Shown here in pieces: positions 15,713 through 22,381 of a stretch of DNA of 22,572 bases. Origin of the DNA: Actinomycetes bacterium. Lineage in GTDB: Bacteria; Actinomycetota; Actinomycetes; Actinomycetales; Microbacteriaceae. How positions within the stretch are numbered: the stretch's first letter is position 1; the number at the start of each line of letters is the position of its first letter. The notes under the pieces were generated by a model. That model did no database searches and was not told the origin of the DNA. It saw only the letters and a program-made list of their open reading frames with translations. The stretch is from the NCBI GenBank assembly GCA_023450335.1, contig JAEXHA010000114.1, positions 1 to 22,572 of the forward strand, given 5' to 3'. The position numbers and the translations under genes were made by a program.

Positions 15713-16461
15713 CCGATGCGGGTTCGCCGAGCGCGCTGCTGCGTGCCACTGGCATCCACAAGTCCTTCGGCGAGCGCGCCGTGCTGCGCGGCGTGGATGT
15801 CGACCTGACGCGGCACGAGGTGGTGGCGCTGATCGGGGCGAGCGGATCCGGCAAATCGACCCTGCTGCGCTGCCTCGGGCTGCTCGAGCCGATCGACGAC
15901 GGGCAGATCTTCCTCGGCGACGAGGACATCTCCGATCCGCGCGTGGATGCCAACCGCGTGCGCGCCCGGTTCGGCGCGGTGTTCCAGAGCTACAACCTGT
16001 TCCCGCACCTGTCGGTGCTCGACAACGTGACACTCGCGTCGCGGGTCGTGCGGCGCATGCCCCGACGCCAGGCCGAAGAGCGCGCGATGACGCTGCTGGA
16101 GCGCGTCGGCCTGGCCGGCTATGCGAAGGAGCACCCCGACCGGCTCTCGGGCGGCCAGCAGCAGCGCGCAGCGATCATCCGCGCGATCGTCACCGACCCC
16201 GAGGTGCTGCTGCTGGATGAGATCACCTCGGCGCTCGACCCGGAACTGGTCGGCGAGGTGCTCGAACTGGTCCGTCAGCTCGCGTCGGATGGGGCGACGA
16301 TCCTGATGGCGACCCACGAGATGGCTTTCGCCCGCGACGTCGCCCACCGGGTCGTGTTCCTCGACGAGGGCACGATCATCGAGCAGGGCACACCCGCCGA
16401 GGTGTTCACCGCCCCGCGCGAACCCCGCACCCGCGAATTCCTGGCGCGCTTCACCGCCTGA
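15709..16461 (+). CDS. Amino-acid ABC transporter ATP-binding protein (GlnQ/HisP family)
   Basis: This 250-residue ATPase starts at GTG 15709, overlapping the permease stop by four bases (GTGA). It has Walker A GASGSGKST (43-51, Lys49), Q-loop VFQSYNLFPHL, signature LSGGQQQR, Walker B VLLLDEITSALDPE and switch His in MATHEMAFARDVA. DEITSALDPE instead of DEPTSALDPE is a common variant of the polar amino-acid subfamily. It powers import by the lipoprotein and permease encoded upstream. After the stop a short inverted repeat (ACCCG/CGGGT, 16466-16480) sits between this gene and the converging four-TM gene. Confidence 0.95.
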   Translation: MTDAGSPSALLRATGIHKSFGERAVLRGVDVDLTRHEVVALIGASGSGKSTLLRCLGLLEPIDDGQIFLGDEDISDPRVDANRVRARFGAVFQSYNLFPHLSVLDNVTLASRVVRRMPRRQAEERAMTLLERVGLAGYAKEHPDRLSGGQQQRAAIIRAIVTDPEVLLLDEITSALDPELVGEVLELVRQLASDGATILMATHEMAFARDVAHRVVFLDEGTIIEQGTPAEVFTAPREPRTREFLARFTA

Positions 16462-16471
16462 GCCGACCCGC

Positions 16472-16897
16472 CTACCGGGTGACGGATTTGAGCCGCACGG
16501 TCAATCCTGCTGCGACGAGCAGCAGAACCCCCTGGAGCGCGGCGGTGACACCCATCGCCCAACCCCACCGCTGCGGGTCCATCGCCGCGGGAAACAGCAC
16601 CAACAGGGGAACTGTTACGGCTACCGCAATCAGGACGGCCGAGACCTTGCGACCCCAAGCGGGCGCGTGCCGTACTGCCCGGGCACGGCGATTCATCGCC
16701 GGGAGCGAGAATGCACCAACGAGCACTACCACCAAAAGCAACCCCGATATCCACGCGGGAACAACCTGCCCTCGCATCATCGGAATCGCCGCTACCGTTG
16801 TGGCGGCCGTAAGAACGGTAAGCGCTAGGATCAGCGGCCAACCCATCTCCGGAACAATGGCGCGCGTGCCGGCCGCCTCCCTGATCCTCTCATCCAT
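16472..16897 (-). CDS. Four-TM membrane protein, candidate partner/immunity protein of the upstream secreted protein
   Basis: The protein has 141 residues from ATG 16897, with GGAGGG upstream on the minus strand; a GTG one codon earlier is an alternative start. Four transmembrane helices are visible (about 19-42, 48-68, 84-104 and 112-135), with short basic loops (NRRARAVRHAPAWGRK) and no catalytic motif. It lies 29 bases after the secreted six-cysteine protein and is transcribed with it. Local GC content is near 60% compared with about 70% around. Small membrane proteins encoded after a secreted hydrophobic peptide often confer self-protection, so immunity is a plausible but unproven role. 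I recognise no named family. Confidence 0.75.
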   Translation of the reverse strand: MDERIREAAGTRAIVPEMGWPLILALTVLTAATTVAAIPMMRGQVVPAWISGLLLVVVLVGAFSLPAMNRRARAVRHAPAWGRKVSAVLIAVAVTVPLLVLFPAAMDPQRWGWAMGVTAALQGVLLLVAAGLTVRLKSVTR

Positions 16898-16926
16898 CAC
16901 GGTCCCTCCGTTTGCTCGCCCTTCCC

Positions 16927-17835
16927 TCAACAGGGTTCGATCACCATGTGTGTCGTCGGTTGTGGTGCGTAGATGAGTGCTCGTATTCCGACGCACCTCC
17001 CCTCGTTCAGGGCTTGCTGCGCCATGCTGCTTGCATACGAGGCCGCGAAGCCGCACACGAGCCCAGCGATGGGACCTCCGAGAGCCGTGCAGCCGGCAGT
17101 GATCAAGGTGGCGGCAGTCCCGCCCCAAGCGGCAATGATTTGCGTTTCAGACTTGTTGTACATCACCGTGCAAAACACCCAGTCGCACTGAAGCGAAGGA
17201 TCGGCGACGACGGGATATGCCGCTCCGCTGTGATTGACGTGCTGTGTGAGCACGTTCCCTTCGACGGTGTAGGACGTGGGCACTGACACGCCGTCAGCAT
17301 CCTTCGCCCATGCCGAGCCGATGATATTCACAGTCTCGCCATCAACGTCCTGAACCAGGACGCCTCGCTCACTGAGCACGAGCGTCGCTGGATCGCCATT
17401 CACCGTCACGGTGTACTTGTAAGTCGACGGCGCGGAAGCATCGCGTATCACCGCGTAGCCAGCATTTGCGGCCGTGCCGCCGCCCGTGACTGCATAACTG
17501 AAGCTCGGATGCGCATCGAAGATCGACACTCGCCCATTAGCAGCGACGGTGCCGGCGGTGCGTGCCAGAGGGTGGATACCGACCGACTTACCGTTGCCGC
17601 TCTCGACAAAGAGTCCGTCTGGGCTCACCGACCCGGAGCTGGGGTTTCCGATTCCTGGAGACCCCGCTGAGCGGGCGTCAACCGTCGAATCAGTCAGCAG
17701 ACCGTGCGCATCCAAGGCCGCGAGCGTCGAGGTGACAACATCATCGCTCGTCGAAGCAACAGCGGCAGTCGATCCCCCGCTCAGGAGGAGCGTTGCTGCC
17801 ACTGCCGCAACCAGAATCGGCCTCATTCGCATCAT
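16927..17835 (-). CDS. Secreted protein with pro-region and six-cysteine hydrophobic C-terminal domain (bacteriocin-like candidate)
   Basis: The protein has 302 residues from ATG 17835; ATGs at 17832 and 17826 are alternatives, and the frame continues upstream without coding character. A signal peptide (about 1-28: Arg-rich start, hydrophobic core, AVAS) is followed by a Ser/Gly/Val-rich region of about 175 residues. Next comes the YPVVADPS segment (207-214), a motif I associate with secreted actinobacterial proteins. The last 88 residues differ: Cys at 217, 222, 249, 261, 281 and 302 and a Gly/Ala-rich hydrophobic stretch (233-263). No cysteine occurs before 217, so three disulfides confined to this domain are possible. 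A pro-protein that releases a membrane-active C-terminal peptide would fit. No function is established. Confidence 0.8.
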   Translation of the reverse strand: MMRMRPILVAAVAATLLLSGGSTAAVASTSDDVVTSTLAALDAHGLLTDSTVDARSAGSPGIGNPSSGSVSPDGLFVESGNGKSVGIHPLARTAGTVAANGRVSIFDAHPSFSYAVTGGGTAANAGYAVIRDASAPSTYKYTVTVNGDPATLVLSERGVLVQDVDGETVNIIGSAWAKDADGVSVPTSYTVEGNVLTQHVNHSGAAYPVVADPSLQCDWVFCTVMYNKSETQIIAAWGGTAATLITAGCTALGGPIAGLVCGFAASYASSMAQQALNEGRCVGIRALIYAPQPTTHMVIEPC

Positions 17836-18246
17836 GTCTTCCCATCCGTTCTCCATTGAACGAGGGAGAAGCGCCGACGGCGCCGATGCCACCCGCCCGT
17901 CCGCCCACCCTATACGACTCGCGCGGCGCGGACGGGTTCCCCCGGGTGCTGGCGGGGTGCTCGCCGAATTGACCCACCGCTGTCCGATTATCCCGTTCGG
18001 AGCGCGCACCCACCGCCGGATCACACGGTGACGCTCTCCTGGGTGTCTGCGGCCTGCGCGACACAGCGGCGGTCGCGGGCGTGCTGGATCACCGAGACGA
18101 CGGTGATGATGACGAGCACGCTTTACAACGTGATCGTGAACGGACTCGACAACCAGGATCGACGGGTCGCCGGCCGACACCGCGAGCGCACGCCGCGGCT
18201 CGGTTTCGGCGAGCGGACGCCTACGGGGTCACCTGCGGCATCACCT
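17836..18246. other. Non-coding stretch between the secreted-protein gene and folD
   Basis: About 410 bases without an intact gene. An AT-rich spot (CTATAC, near 17910-17915) could provide a -10 for the secreted-protein gene, but no -35 is apparent. The part next to folD holds a probable gene remnant (18021-18191). A small inverted repeat (GCTCG 18198-18202 / CGAGC 18210-18214) follows folD and could be a weak terminator. Nothing else is recognised. Confidence 0.6.
18021..18191 (-). pseudogene. Possible remnant of a small membrane-protein gene downstream of folD
   Basis: Reading the minus strand from a GTG at 18191, one frame gives an Arg-rich start and SWLSSPFTITL. An in-frame TAA follows (18125-18123, codon 23), and the same frame then continues with VLVIITVVSVIQHARDRR to a TGA at 18021. 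The two halves joined look like a single-helix membrane protein interrupted by one nonsense codon. Small membrane-protein genes often follow folD in actinobacteria (for example DUF3017), but I cannot confirm that identity. A GTG at 18119 could alternatively start a 32-residue peptide. Confidence 0.3.
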
Positions 18247-19128
18247 TCACCGCGCGGCGCGCTCGGCGGCCTCGACCACGTTCGTCAGCAGCAGGGCGAC
18301 GGTCATCGGACCCACACCGCCGGGGTTGGGCGACAGATACCCGGCCACCTCGGCCACGTCGGGGTGGATGTCGCCATACACCTGCGACTTGCCGGACTCG
18401 GGGTCGGTCTCGCGGGTCACACCCACGTCGAGCACGGCCGCGCCGGGCTTGACGTCCTCGGCGCGCACCAGGTGTTTGACGCCCGCGGCGCCCACGATCA
18501 CATCGGCCTCGCGCAGGTGGCGCGGCAGGTCGACGGTGCCGGTGTGGGTGAGCGTGACGGTGGCGTTGAGCTCGCGGCGGGTCAGCAGCAGGCCGATCGA
18601 CCGGCCGATGGTCACCCCGCGGCCGACCACGACGACATGCTTGCCCTTGAGGTCGTAGTCGTTGCGCAGCAGCAGCTCGATGACGCCACGCGGCGTGCAC
18701 GGCAGCGGCGTGTCGATCGGCCCGTTGACGTTCAGCACGAGGCGGCCGAGGTTGGTCGGGTGCAGGCCATCGGCATCCTTCGCCGGATCGATTCGTTCGA
18801 GGATCGCGTCGGTGTCGAGGTGCTTCGGCAGCGGCAGCTGCACGATGTAGCCGTGGCAGGTCGGATCGGCGTTGAGCTCGTCGATCAGCGCCTCGACCTC
18901 TTCCTGCGTGGCGTCGGCGGGCAGTTCGCGCTGGATCGAGTTCATGCCGAGTGCCTCGGACTGCCGGTGCTTCATACCCACATAGAGCTGCGAAGCCGGG
19001 TCGGCGCCCACCAGCACCGTGGCGATGCCGGGGACGATGCCGCGCTCCTTCAGCGCCGCGATGCGCTCGCGCAGCTCGTCCTTGATCGCGGCCGAGGTCG
19101 CCTTGCCGTCGAGGGTGATCGCTGTCAT
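18247..19128 (-). CDS. folD: Bifunctional methylene-THF dehydrogenase/methenyl-THF cyclohydrolase
   Basis: The protein has 293 residues. FolD hallmarks: the substrate motif SQLYVGMKHRQSEALGM with Tyr and catalytic Lys, the PLPKHLD segment, the NADP-binding VVVVGRGVTIGRSIGLLL motif, and the C-terminal GGVGPMTVALLLTN signature. Many FolDs have GRSxxVGxP at the nucleotide site; GRGVTIGRSIGLLL is the form I associate with actinobacteria. The enzyme interconverts 5,10-methylene-, methenyl- and 10-formyl-tetrahydrofolate with NADP in the cytoplasm. ATG 19128 has AAAGGA seven bases upstream. It is the second gene of a glyA-folD operon, supplying one-carbon units next to the enzyme that generates them, and is presumably under the ZTP riboswitch upstream of glyA. 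Confidence 0.97.
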   Translation of the reverse strand: MTAITLDGKATSAAIKDELRERIAALKERGIVPGIATVLVGADPASQLYVGMKHRQSEALGMNSIQRELPADATQEEVEALIDELNADPTCHGYIVQLPLPKHLDTDAILERIDPAKDADGLHPTNLGRLVLNVNGPIDTPLPCTPRGVIELLLRNDYDLKGKHVVVVGRGVTIGRSIGLLLTRRELNATVTLTHTGTVDLPRHLREADVIVGAAGVKHLVRAEDVKPGAAVLDVGVTRETDPESGKSQVYGDIHPDVAEVAGYLSPNPGGVGPMTVALLLTNVVEAAERAAR

Positions 19129-19184
19129 TGAGATTCCTTTCGCAGGTGAGAACTGGGGCTGATCGTTCGGTCCCGCCCGTCGGT

Positions 19185-19256
19185 GAGAGAACAACCGGGC
19201 GCCGAGAGAACGGGGTTCACCCGTTCTCTCGGTGCCGCAGTGTTCTCTCGCGGCAC
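19185..19256. repeat. Hairpin array with four GAGAGAAC words between glyA and folD
   Basis: GAGAGAAC occurs at 19185-19192 and 19204-19211, and its complement GTTCTCTC at 19223-19230 and 19242-19249. The inner pair forms a perfect 13-bp stem (19202-19214 with 19220-19232) around a five-base loop. A second perfect 7-bp stem (19232-19238 with 19250-19256) presents the outer copy in its loop. Lying inside the glyA-folD transcript, it may act as attenuator, mRNA processing or stability element, or be a REP-like genomic repeat. Confidence 0.85.
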
Positions 19257-19274
19257 GAGCGGCTGGGCGCGGGC

Positions 19275-20549
19275 CTACTGCTGCAGGTCCGGGTAGAGCG
19301 GGAACGCGGCCGTCAGCGCGGCGACCCGGGCGCGCAGCGCCTCGACGTCGGCGCCCGGCAGCAGCGCGAGCGCGATGATGTCGGCGACCTCGGTGAACTC
19401 GGCGTCGCCGAAGCCGCGGGTCGCGAGCGCCGGCGTGCCGATACGCAGCCCCGAGGTGACCATCGGGGGCCGCGGGTCGTTGGGCACCGCGTTGCGGTTC
19501 ACTGTGATGTGGATCTCGTGCAGCAGGTCTTCGGCCTGCTTGCCGTCGATCGCCGCATCTCGCAGGTCGACCAGGACCAGGTGCACGTCGGTGCCGCCCG
19601 AGCGGATCGAGATGCCGGCATCGGCCACATCCTGCTGCGACAGCCGCTCCGCCAGCAGTGCGGCGCCGCGCACCGTGCGCTCCTGCCGTTCTTTGAACGC
19701 GTCGGTGGCGGCGAGCTTGAACGCCGTGGCCTTCGCGGCGATCACGTGCATGAGCGGGCCGCCCTGCTGCCCCGGGAACACCGCGGTGTTGATCTTCTTC
19801 GCGATCTCGGCGTCGTCGGTGAGGATGAACCCCGAACGCGGACCGCCGATGGTCTTGTGCACCGTCGACGAGACGACGTGCGCGTGCGGCACCGGGTTGG
19901 GGTGCAGGCCCGCGGCGACGAGGCCCGCGAAGTGGGCCATGTCGACCCACAGCAGCGCACCGACCTCGTCGGCGATCTCGCGGAATGCGGCGAAGTCGAG
20001 CTGGCGGGGGTAGGCCGACCAGCCGGCGATGATGACCTTCGGCTTGTGCTCGACGGCGAGGCGGCGCACCTCGGCCATGTCGATGATGCTCGTCTCCGGG
20101 TCGACGCCGTAGGCGACGATGTTGTAGAGCCGGCCCGAGAAGTTGATCTTCATGCCGTGGGTGAGGTGGCCGCCCTGGTCGAGCGACAGGCCCAGCAGCG
20201 TGTCGCCGGGGCGGGCGATCGCATGCAGCACGGCGGCGTTGGCCGAGGCGCCCGAGTGCGGCTGCACGTTGGCGAACTCGGCCCCGAACAGCGCCTTGGC
20301 GCGCTCGATCGCGAGCTCTTCGGCGACGTCGACCTCTTCGCAGCCGCCGTAGTAGCGGCGGCCGGGGTAGCCCTCGGCGTACTTGTTGGTCAGCACCGAG
20401 CCCTGCGACTGCAGGACCGAGACGGGCACGAAGTTCTCGGAGGCGATCATCTCGAGATACCCGCGCTGGCGGTCGAGCTCACGCTCGAGCACCTGGGCGA
20501 TCTCGGGGTCGACCTCGGCGAGCGGGGCGTTGAAAAGGGAATCGGTCAT
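19275..20549 (-). CDS. glyA: Serine hydroxymethyltransferase
   Basis: The 424-residue PLP enzyme is full length. It shows the N-terminal EMIASENFVPVSVLQSQGS, LTNKYAEGYPGRRYYGGCE, the substrate-binding HSGASAN region, the PLP aspartate segment LLWVDMAHFAGLVAAGL and the PLP lysine in VHKTIGGPRSG. The usual THKTLRGPRGG is slightly altered, a form I associate with actinobacterial GlyA. It converts serine and tetrahydrofolate to glycine and 5,10-methylene-THF, the substrate of FolD encoded next. ATG 20549 has GGAG five bases upstream. The leader of about 140 bases contains a ZTP riboswitch, linking expression to purine/one-carbon status. Confidence 0.98.
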   Translation of the reverse strand: MTDSLFNAPLAEVDPEIAQVLERELDRQRGYLEMIASENFVPVSVLQSQGSVLTNKYAEGYPGRRYYGGCEEVDVAEELAIERAKALFGAEFANVQPHSGASANAAVLHAIARPGDTLLGLSLDQGGHLTHGMKINFSGRLYNIVAYGVDPETSIIDMAEVRRLAVEHKPKVIIAGWSAYPRQLDFAAFREIADEVGALLWVDMAHFAGLVAAGLHPNPVPHAHVVSSTVHKTIGGPRSGFILTDDAEIAKKINTAVFPGQQGGPLMHVIAAKATAFKLAATDAFKERQERTVRGAALLAERLSQQDVADAGISIRSGGTDVHLVLVDLRDAAIDGKQAEDLLHEIHITVNRNAVPNDPRPPMVTSGLRIGTPALATRGFGDAEFTEVADIIALALLPGADVEALRARVAALTAAFPLYPDLQQ

Positions 20550-20576
20550 GCGAACTCCGGGTGGCTGGTGTGATGC

Positions 20577-20620
20577 GGGTTTCGAGAGGCACCGTCGGCA
20601 GGCGACGGCGTGTCGAGCCC
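20577..20620 (-). promoter_or_regulatory. Expression-platform hairpin of the glyA ZTP riboswitch
   Basis: Directly after the aptamer a long imperfect stem can form: GGG, TCGA, CAC and CCGTCG (20592-20597) pair with CGACGG (20603-20608), GTG, TCGA and CCC. There is no U-run, so terminator-like folding without a canonical tail or an indirect effect on translation are both possible. The start codon is about 30 bases further. Confidence 0.45.
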
Positions 20621-20698
20621 CGGCCCAGGCGTACGGCCGAATGCCATGCGGTCGCTCCCCGGTGGTGGCCCACCTCAACGCCAGTCGCGACTCTCCGA
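20620..20698 (-). ncRNA. ZTP (pfl motif) riboswitch aptamer upstream of glyA
   Basis: On the minus strand the leader carries, in order, the conserved pfl blocks: GACTGGCG (20686-20679), a GTGG...CCAC helix leading into CCACCGGGGAGCG (20665-20653), and CGCCTGGGC (20631-20623). The last forms the conserved pseudoknot in this RNA family. ZTP riboswitches sense the purine intermediate ZMP/ZTP, which rises when 10-formyl-THF is short. They typically control glyA, folD and purine genes, exactly the operon that follows. Recognition is by conserved blocks; a covariance-model score was not computed. Confidence 0.92.
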
Positions 20699-20703
20699 GC
20701 ATA
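20698..20703 (-). promoter_or_regulatory. -10 box of the glyA-folD operon
   Basis: TATGCT on the minus strand (five of six matches to TATAAT) ends at the upstream edge of the ZTP aptamer, placing transcription start near 20690 at GGAGAG. The transcript would therefore begin almost with the aptamer itself. No good -35 was found. Confidence 0.5.
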
Positions 20704-20740
20704 ACGGATGCCGGGCTGATAGGCTGGCCGCACCCTATTT

Positions 20741-20755
20741 GTTAGGAATCCTTAC
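20741..20755. promoter_or_regulatory. Quasi-palindrome at the hexosaminidase gene start (ROK-type operator candidate)
   Basis: GTTAGGAATCCTTAC matches its reverse complement at 12 of 15 positions and abuts ATG 20756. GTTAGGAA/TTCCTAAC arms resemble operators I recall for actinobacterial ROK-family sugar repressors of amino-sugar genes. The AGGA inside it may serve as the Shine-Dalgarno, so a bound repressor would block transcription close to the start. This is inference. Confidence 0.4.
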
Positions 20756-22381
20756 ATGTCCGGTCGGCGTCGACCACAACCGCTCCTGACGCGCGCGAGC
20801 GCGATGGCGGTGGCGCTGATCGTGGCCGCGCTGGCCGGGTGCGCCCCGGCCGACCAGAATGGAGCCGCCATGCCCGCACCCGCCCTCGTCCCCCTGCCCG
20901 CCTCGGCGGTCGCGGCCGACGCTCCCCCGTTCCACCTCACCGCCGACACCGCCCTGGCAGGAGACCCGGATGCCGGCGCCGCACTGCGCGAACTGATCAG
21001 CGCGCGCACGCGGCTCACCCCGGCATCCGCCCCAGGCGGCGCCATCGTCCTTTCGGTCGAACCGGGCGCGGCGGCCGATTCGTACCGGCTCACCGTCGAC
21101 GAGAACGCGATCACCGTCGTCGGCGCCGACGCTGCGGGCCTGTTCTACGGCGTGCAGACGCTCGGTCAGCTCATCACCCGCGACGGCGACCGCTGGATCG
21201 TGCCCGCGGTCGAGATCGACGACGCCCCGCGCTTCGCGTACCGCGGCGTCATGCTCGACGTCGCGCGGCACTTCCACACCGTCGAGACCGTCACGGCGTA
21301 CATCGACCGCGCGGCGAGCCTCAAGTTCAACCACCTGCACCTGCACCTGACCGACGACCAGGGCTGGCGGCTGCAGCTGACCTCGCGACCGCTGCTGACC
21401 GAACGCGCCTCGGCGACGTCGGTGGGCGGCGACCCGGGCGGCTTCTTCACGCAGGACGACTACCGCGCCATCGTCGCCTACGCCGCCGACCGGCACATGA
21501 CTGTCGTGCCCGAGATCGACATGCCCAGCCACACCCATGCCGTCTCGCTCGCCTACCCCGAGCTGTCGGAGCAGCCGGTGATCAGCGACCACATCCGTGA
21601 GATCGCACGCGACTACGGCGGCGAACTTCCCGTCAACGGCACGGCCTACGACGGCATGGCCGTGGGGTTCTCGTCGCTGAAGATCCACGACGAGGCGACC
21701 TACGAATTCGTGGCCGACGTGCTCGGCGAGCTCACCGCGCTGACGCCCGGTCCGTACCTGCACGTCGGCGGCGACGAGGCGCTGGGCACACCGCCCGAGG
21801 ACTTCGCGCTGTTCATCGAGCGGGTGACGACCATGGTCGAAGACCTCGGCAAGACGCCGATCACCTGGCACGAGGCCGGCGCGGCGCCCGGCCTCGCACC
21901 CACCACCATCGGGCAGTACTGGGGGTACGTGACACCCACCGACGGCATGGACGTCAAGGCCCGCTCGTTCGTGCGGCAGGGCGCGCAGCTGATCCTCTCC
22001 CCCGCCGACGCGATCTACCTCGACATGAAGTTCGACGCCGACTCGCCGCTGGGCCTCACCTGGGCGCGCGGCGTCACGTCGGCGCAGCGGGCCTACGAGT
22101 GGGAGCCCGCCGCGGTCATCGCCGGCATCGGCGAGGACGACATCCTCGGGGTCGAGGCCCCGATGTGGGGCGAGACGACGCGCACCCTCGCCGACATCGA
22201 CGCGCTCGCCTTCCCCCGCATCGGCGCGGCTGCCGAAGCCGCCTGGTCGGCGCCGCTCGGCTCGAGCGATGAGCGCACCTGGGAGTCGTTCCGGGTGCGC
22301 ACTGGCGCACTCGGTCCGCTCTGGGCCAGCATGGGCATCGGGTACACGAAGCTCGCCGGCATCGAATGGAGCACCGGATGA
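20756..22381 (+). CDS. Beta-N-acetylhexosaminidase, GH20, lipoprotein
   Basis: The protein has 541 residues. An N-terminal signal (RRR, hydrophobic core) ends in lipobox LAGC with Cys29, so it is anchored on the cell surface. Residues about 40-150 form the GH20b domain (LFYGVQTLGQLI), followed by the catalytic (beta/alpha)8 barrel. Markers are YRGVMLDVARHFHTVETVTAYID, FNHLHLHLTDDQGWR, VVPEIDMPSHTHA and the catalytic pair Asp340-Glu341 in HVGGDEA. Tryptophans lining the -1 site appear in TTIGQYWGYV and APMWGETTRTL. It removes terminal GlcNAc/GalNAc from chitooligosaccharides or glycans by substrate-assisted catalysis. The stop overlaps nagA (ATGA), so extracellular release and intracellular use of GlcNAc are coupled. 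Confidence 0.96.
   Translation: MSGRRRPQPLLTRASAMAVALIVAALAGCAPADQNGAAMPAPALVPLPASAVAADAPPFHLTADTALAGDPDAGAALRELISARTRLTPASAPGGAIVLSVEPGAAADSYRLTVDENAITVVGADAAGLFYGVQTLGQLITRDGDRWIVPAVEIDDAPRFAYRGVMLDVARHFHTVETVTAYIDRAASLKFNHLHLHLTDDQGWRLQLTSRPLLTERASATSVGGDPGGFFTQDDYRAIVAYAADRHMTVVPEIDMPSHTHAVSLAYPELSEQPVISDHIREIARDYGGELPVNGTAYDGMAVGFSSLKIHDEATYEFVADVLGELTALTPGPYLHVGGDEALGTPPEDFALFIERVTTMVEDLGKTPITWHEAGAAPGLAPTTIGQYWGYVTPTDGMDVKARSFVRQGAQLILSPADAIYLDMKFDADSPLGLTWARGVTSAQRAYEWEPAAVIAGIGEDDILGVEAPMWGETTRTLADIDALAFPRIGAAAEAAWSAPLGSSDERTWESFRVRTGALGPLWASMGIGYTKLAGIEWSTG

Noticed and set aside
16466..16480. ACCCG/CGGGT inverted repeat as a shared terminator of two converging genes
   Set aside because: A five-base stem without U-run is too weak in this GC-rich context and overlaps the stop codon of the minus-strand gene.
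17969..17995. TTGACC near GATTAT as a plus-strand promoter
   Set aside because: Spacing is only 11 bases and no plus-strand gene follows.
17836..18180. N-terminal extension of the secreted protein to 417 residues
   Set aside because: The upstream residues are Arg/Pro-rich, and the real signal peptide begins at the ATGs near 17835-17826.
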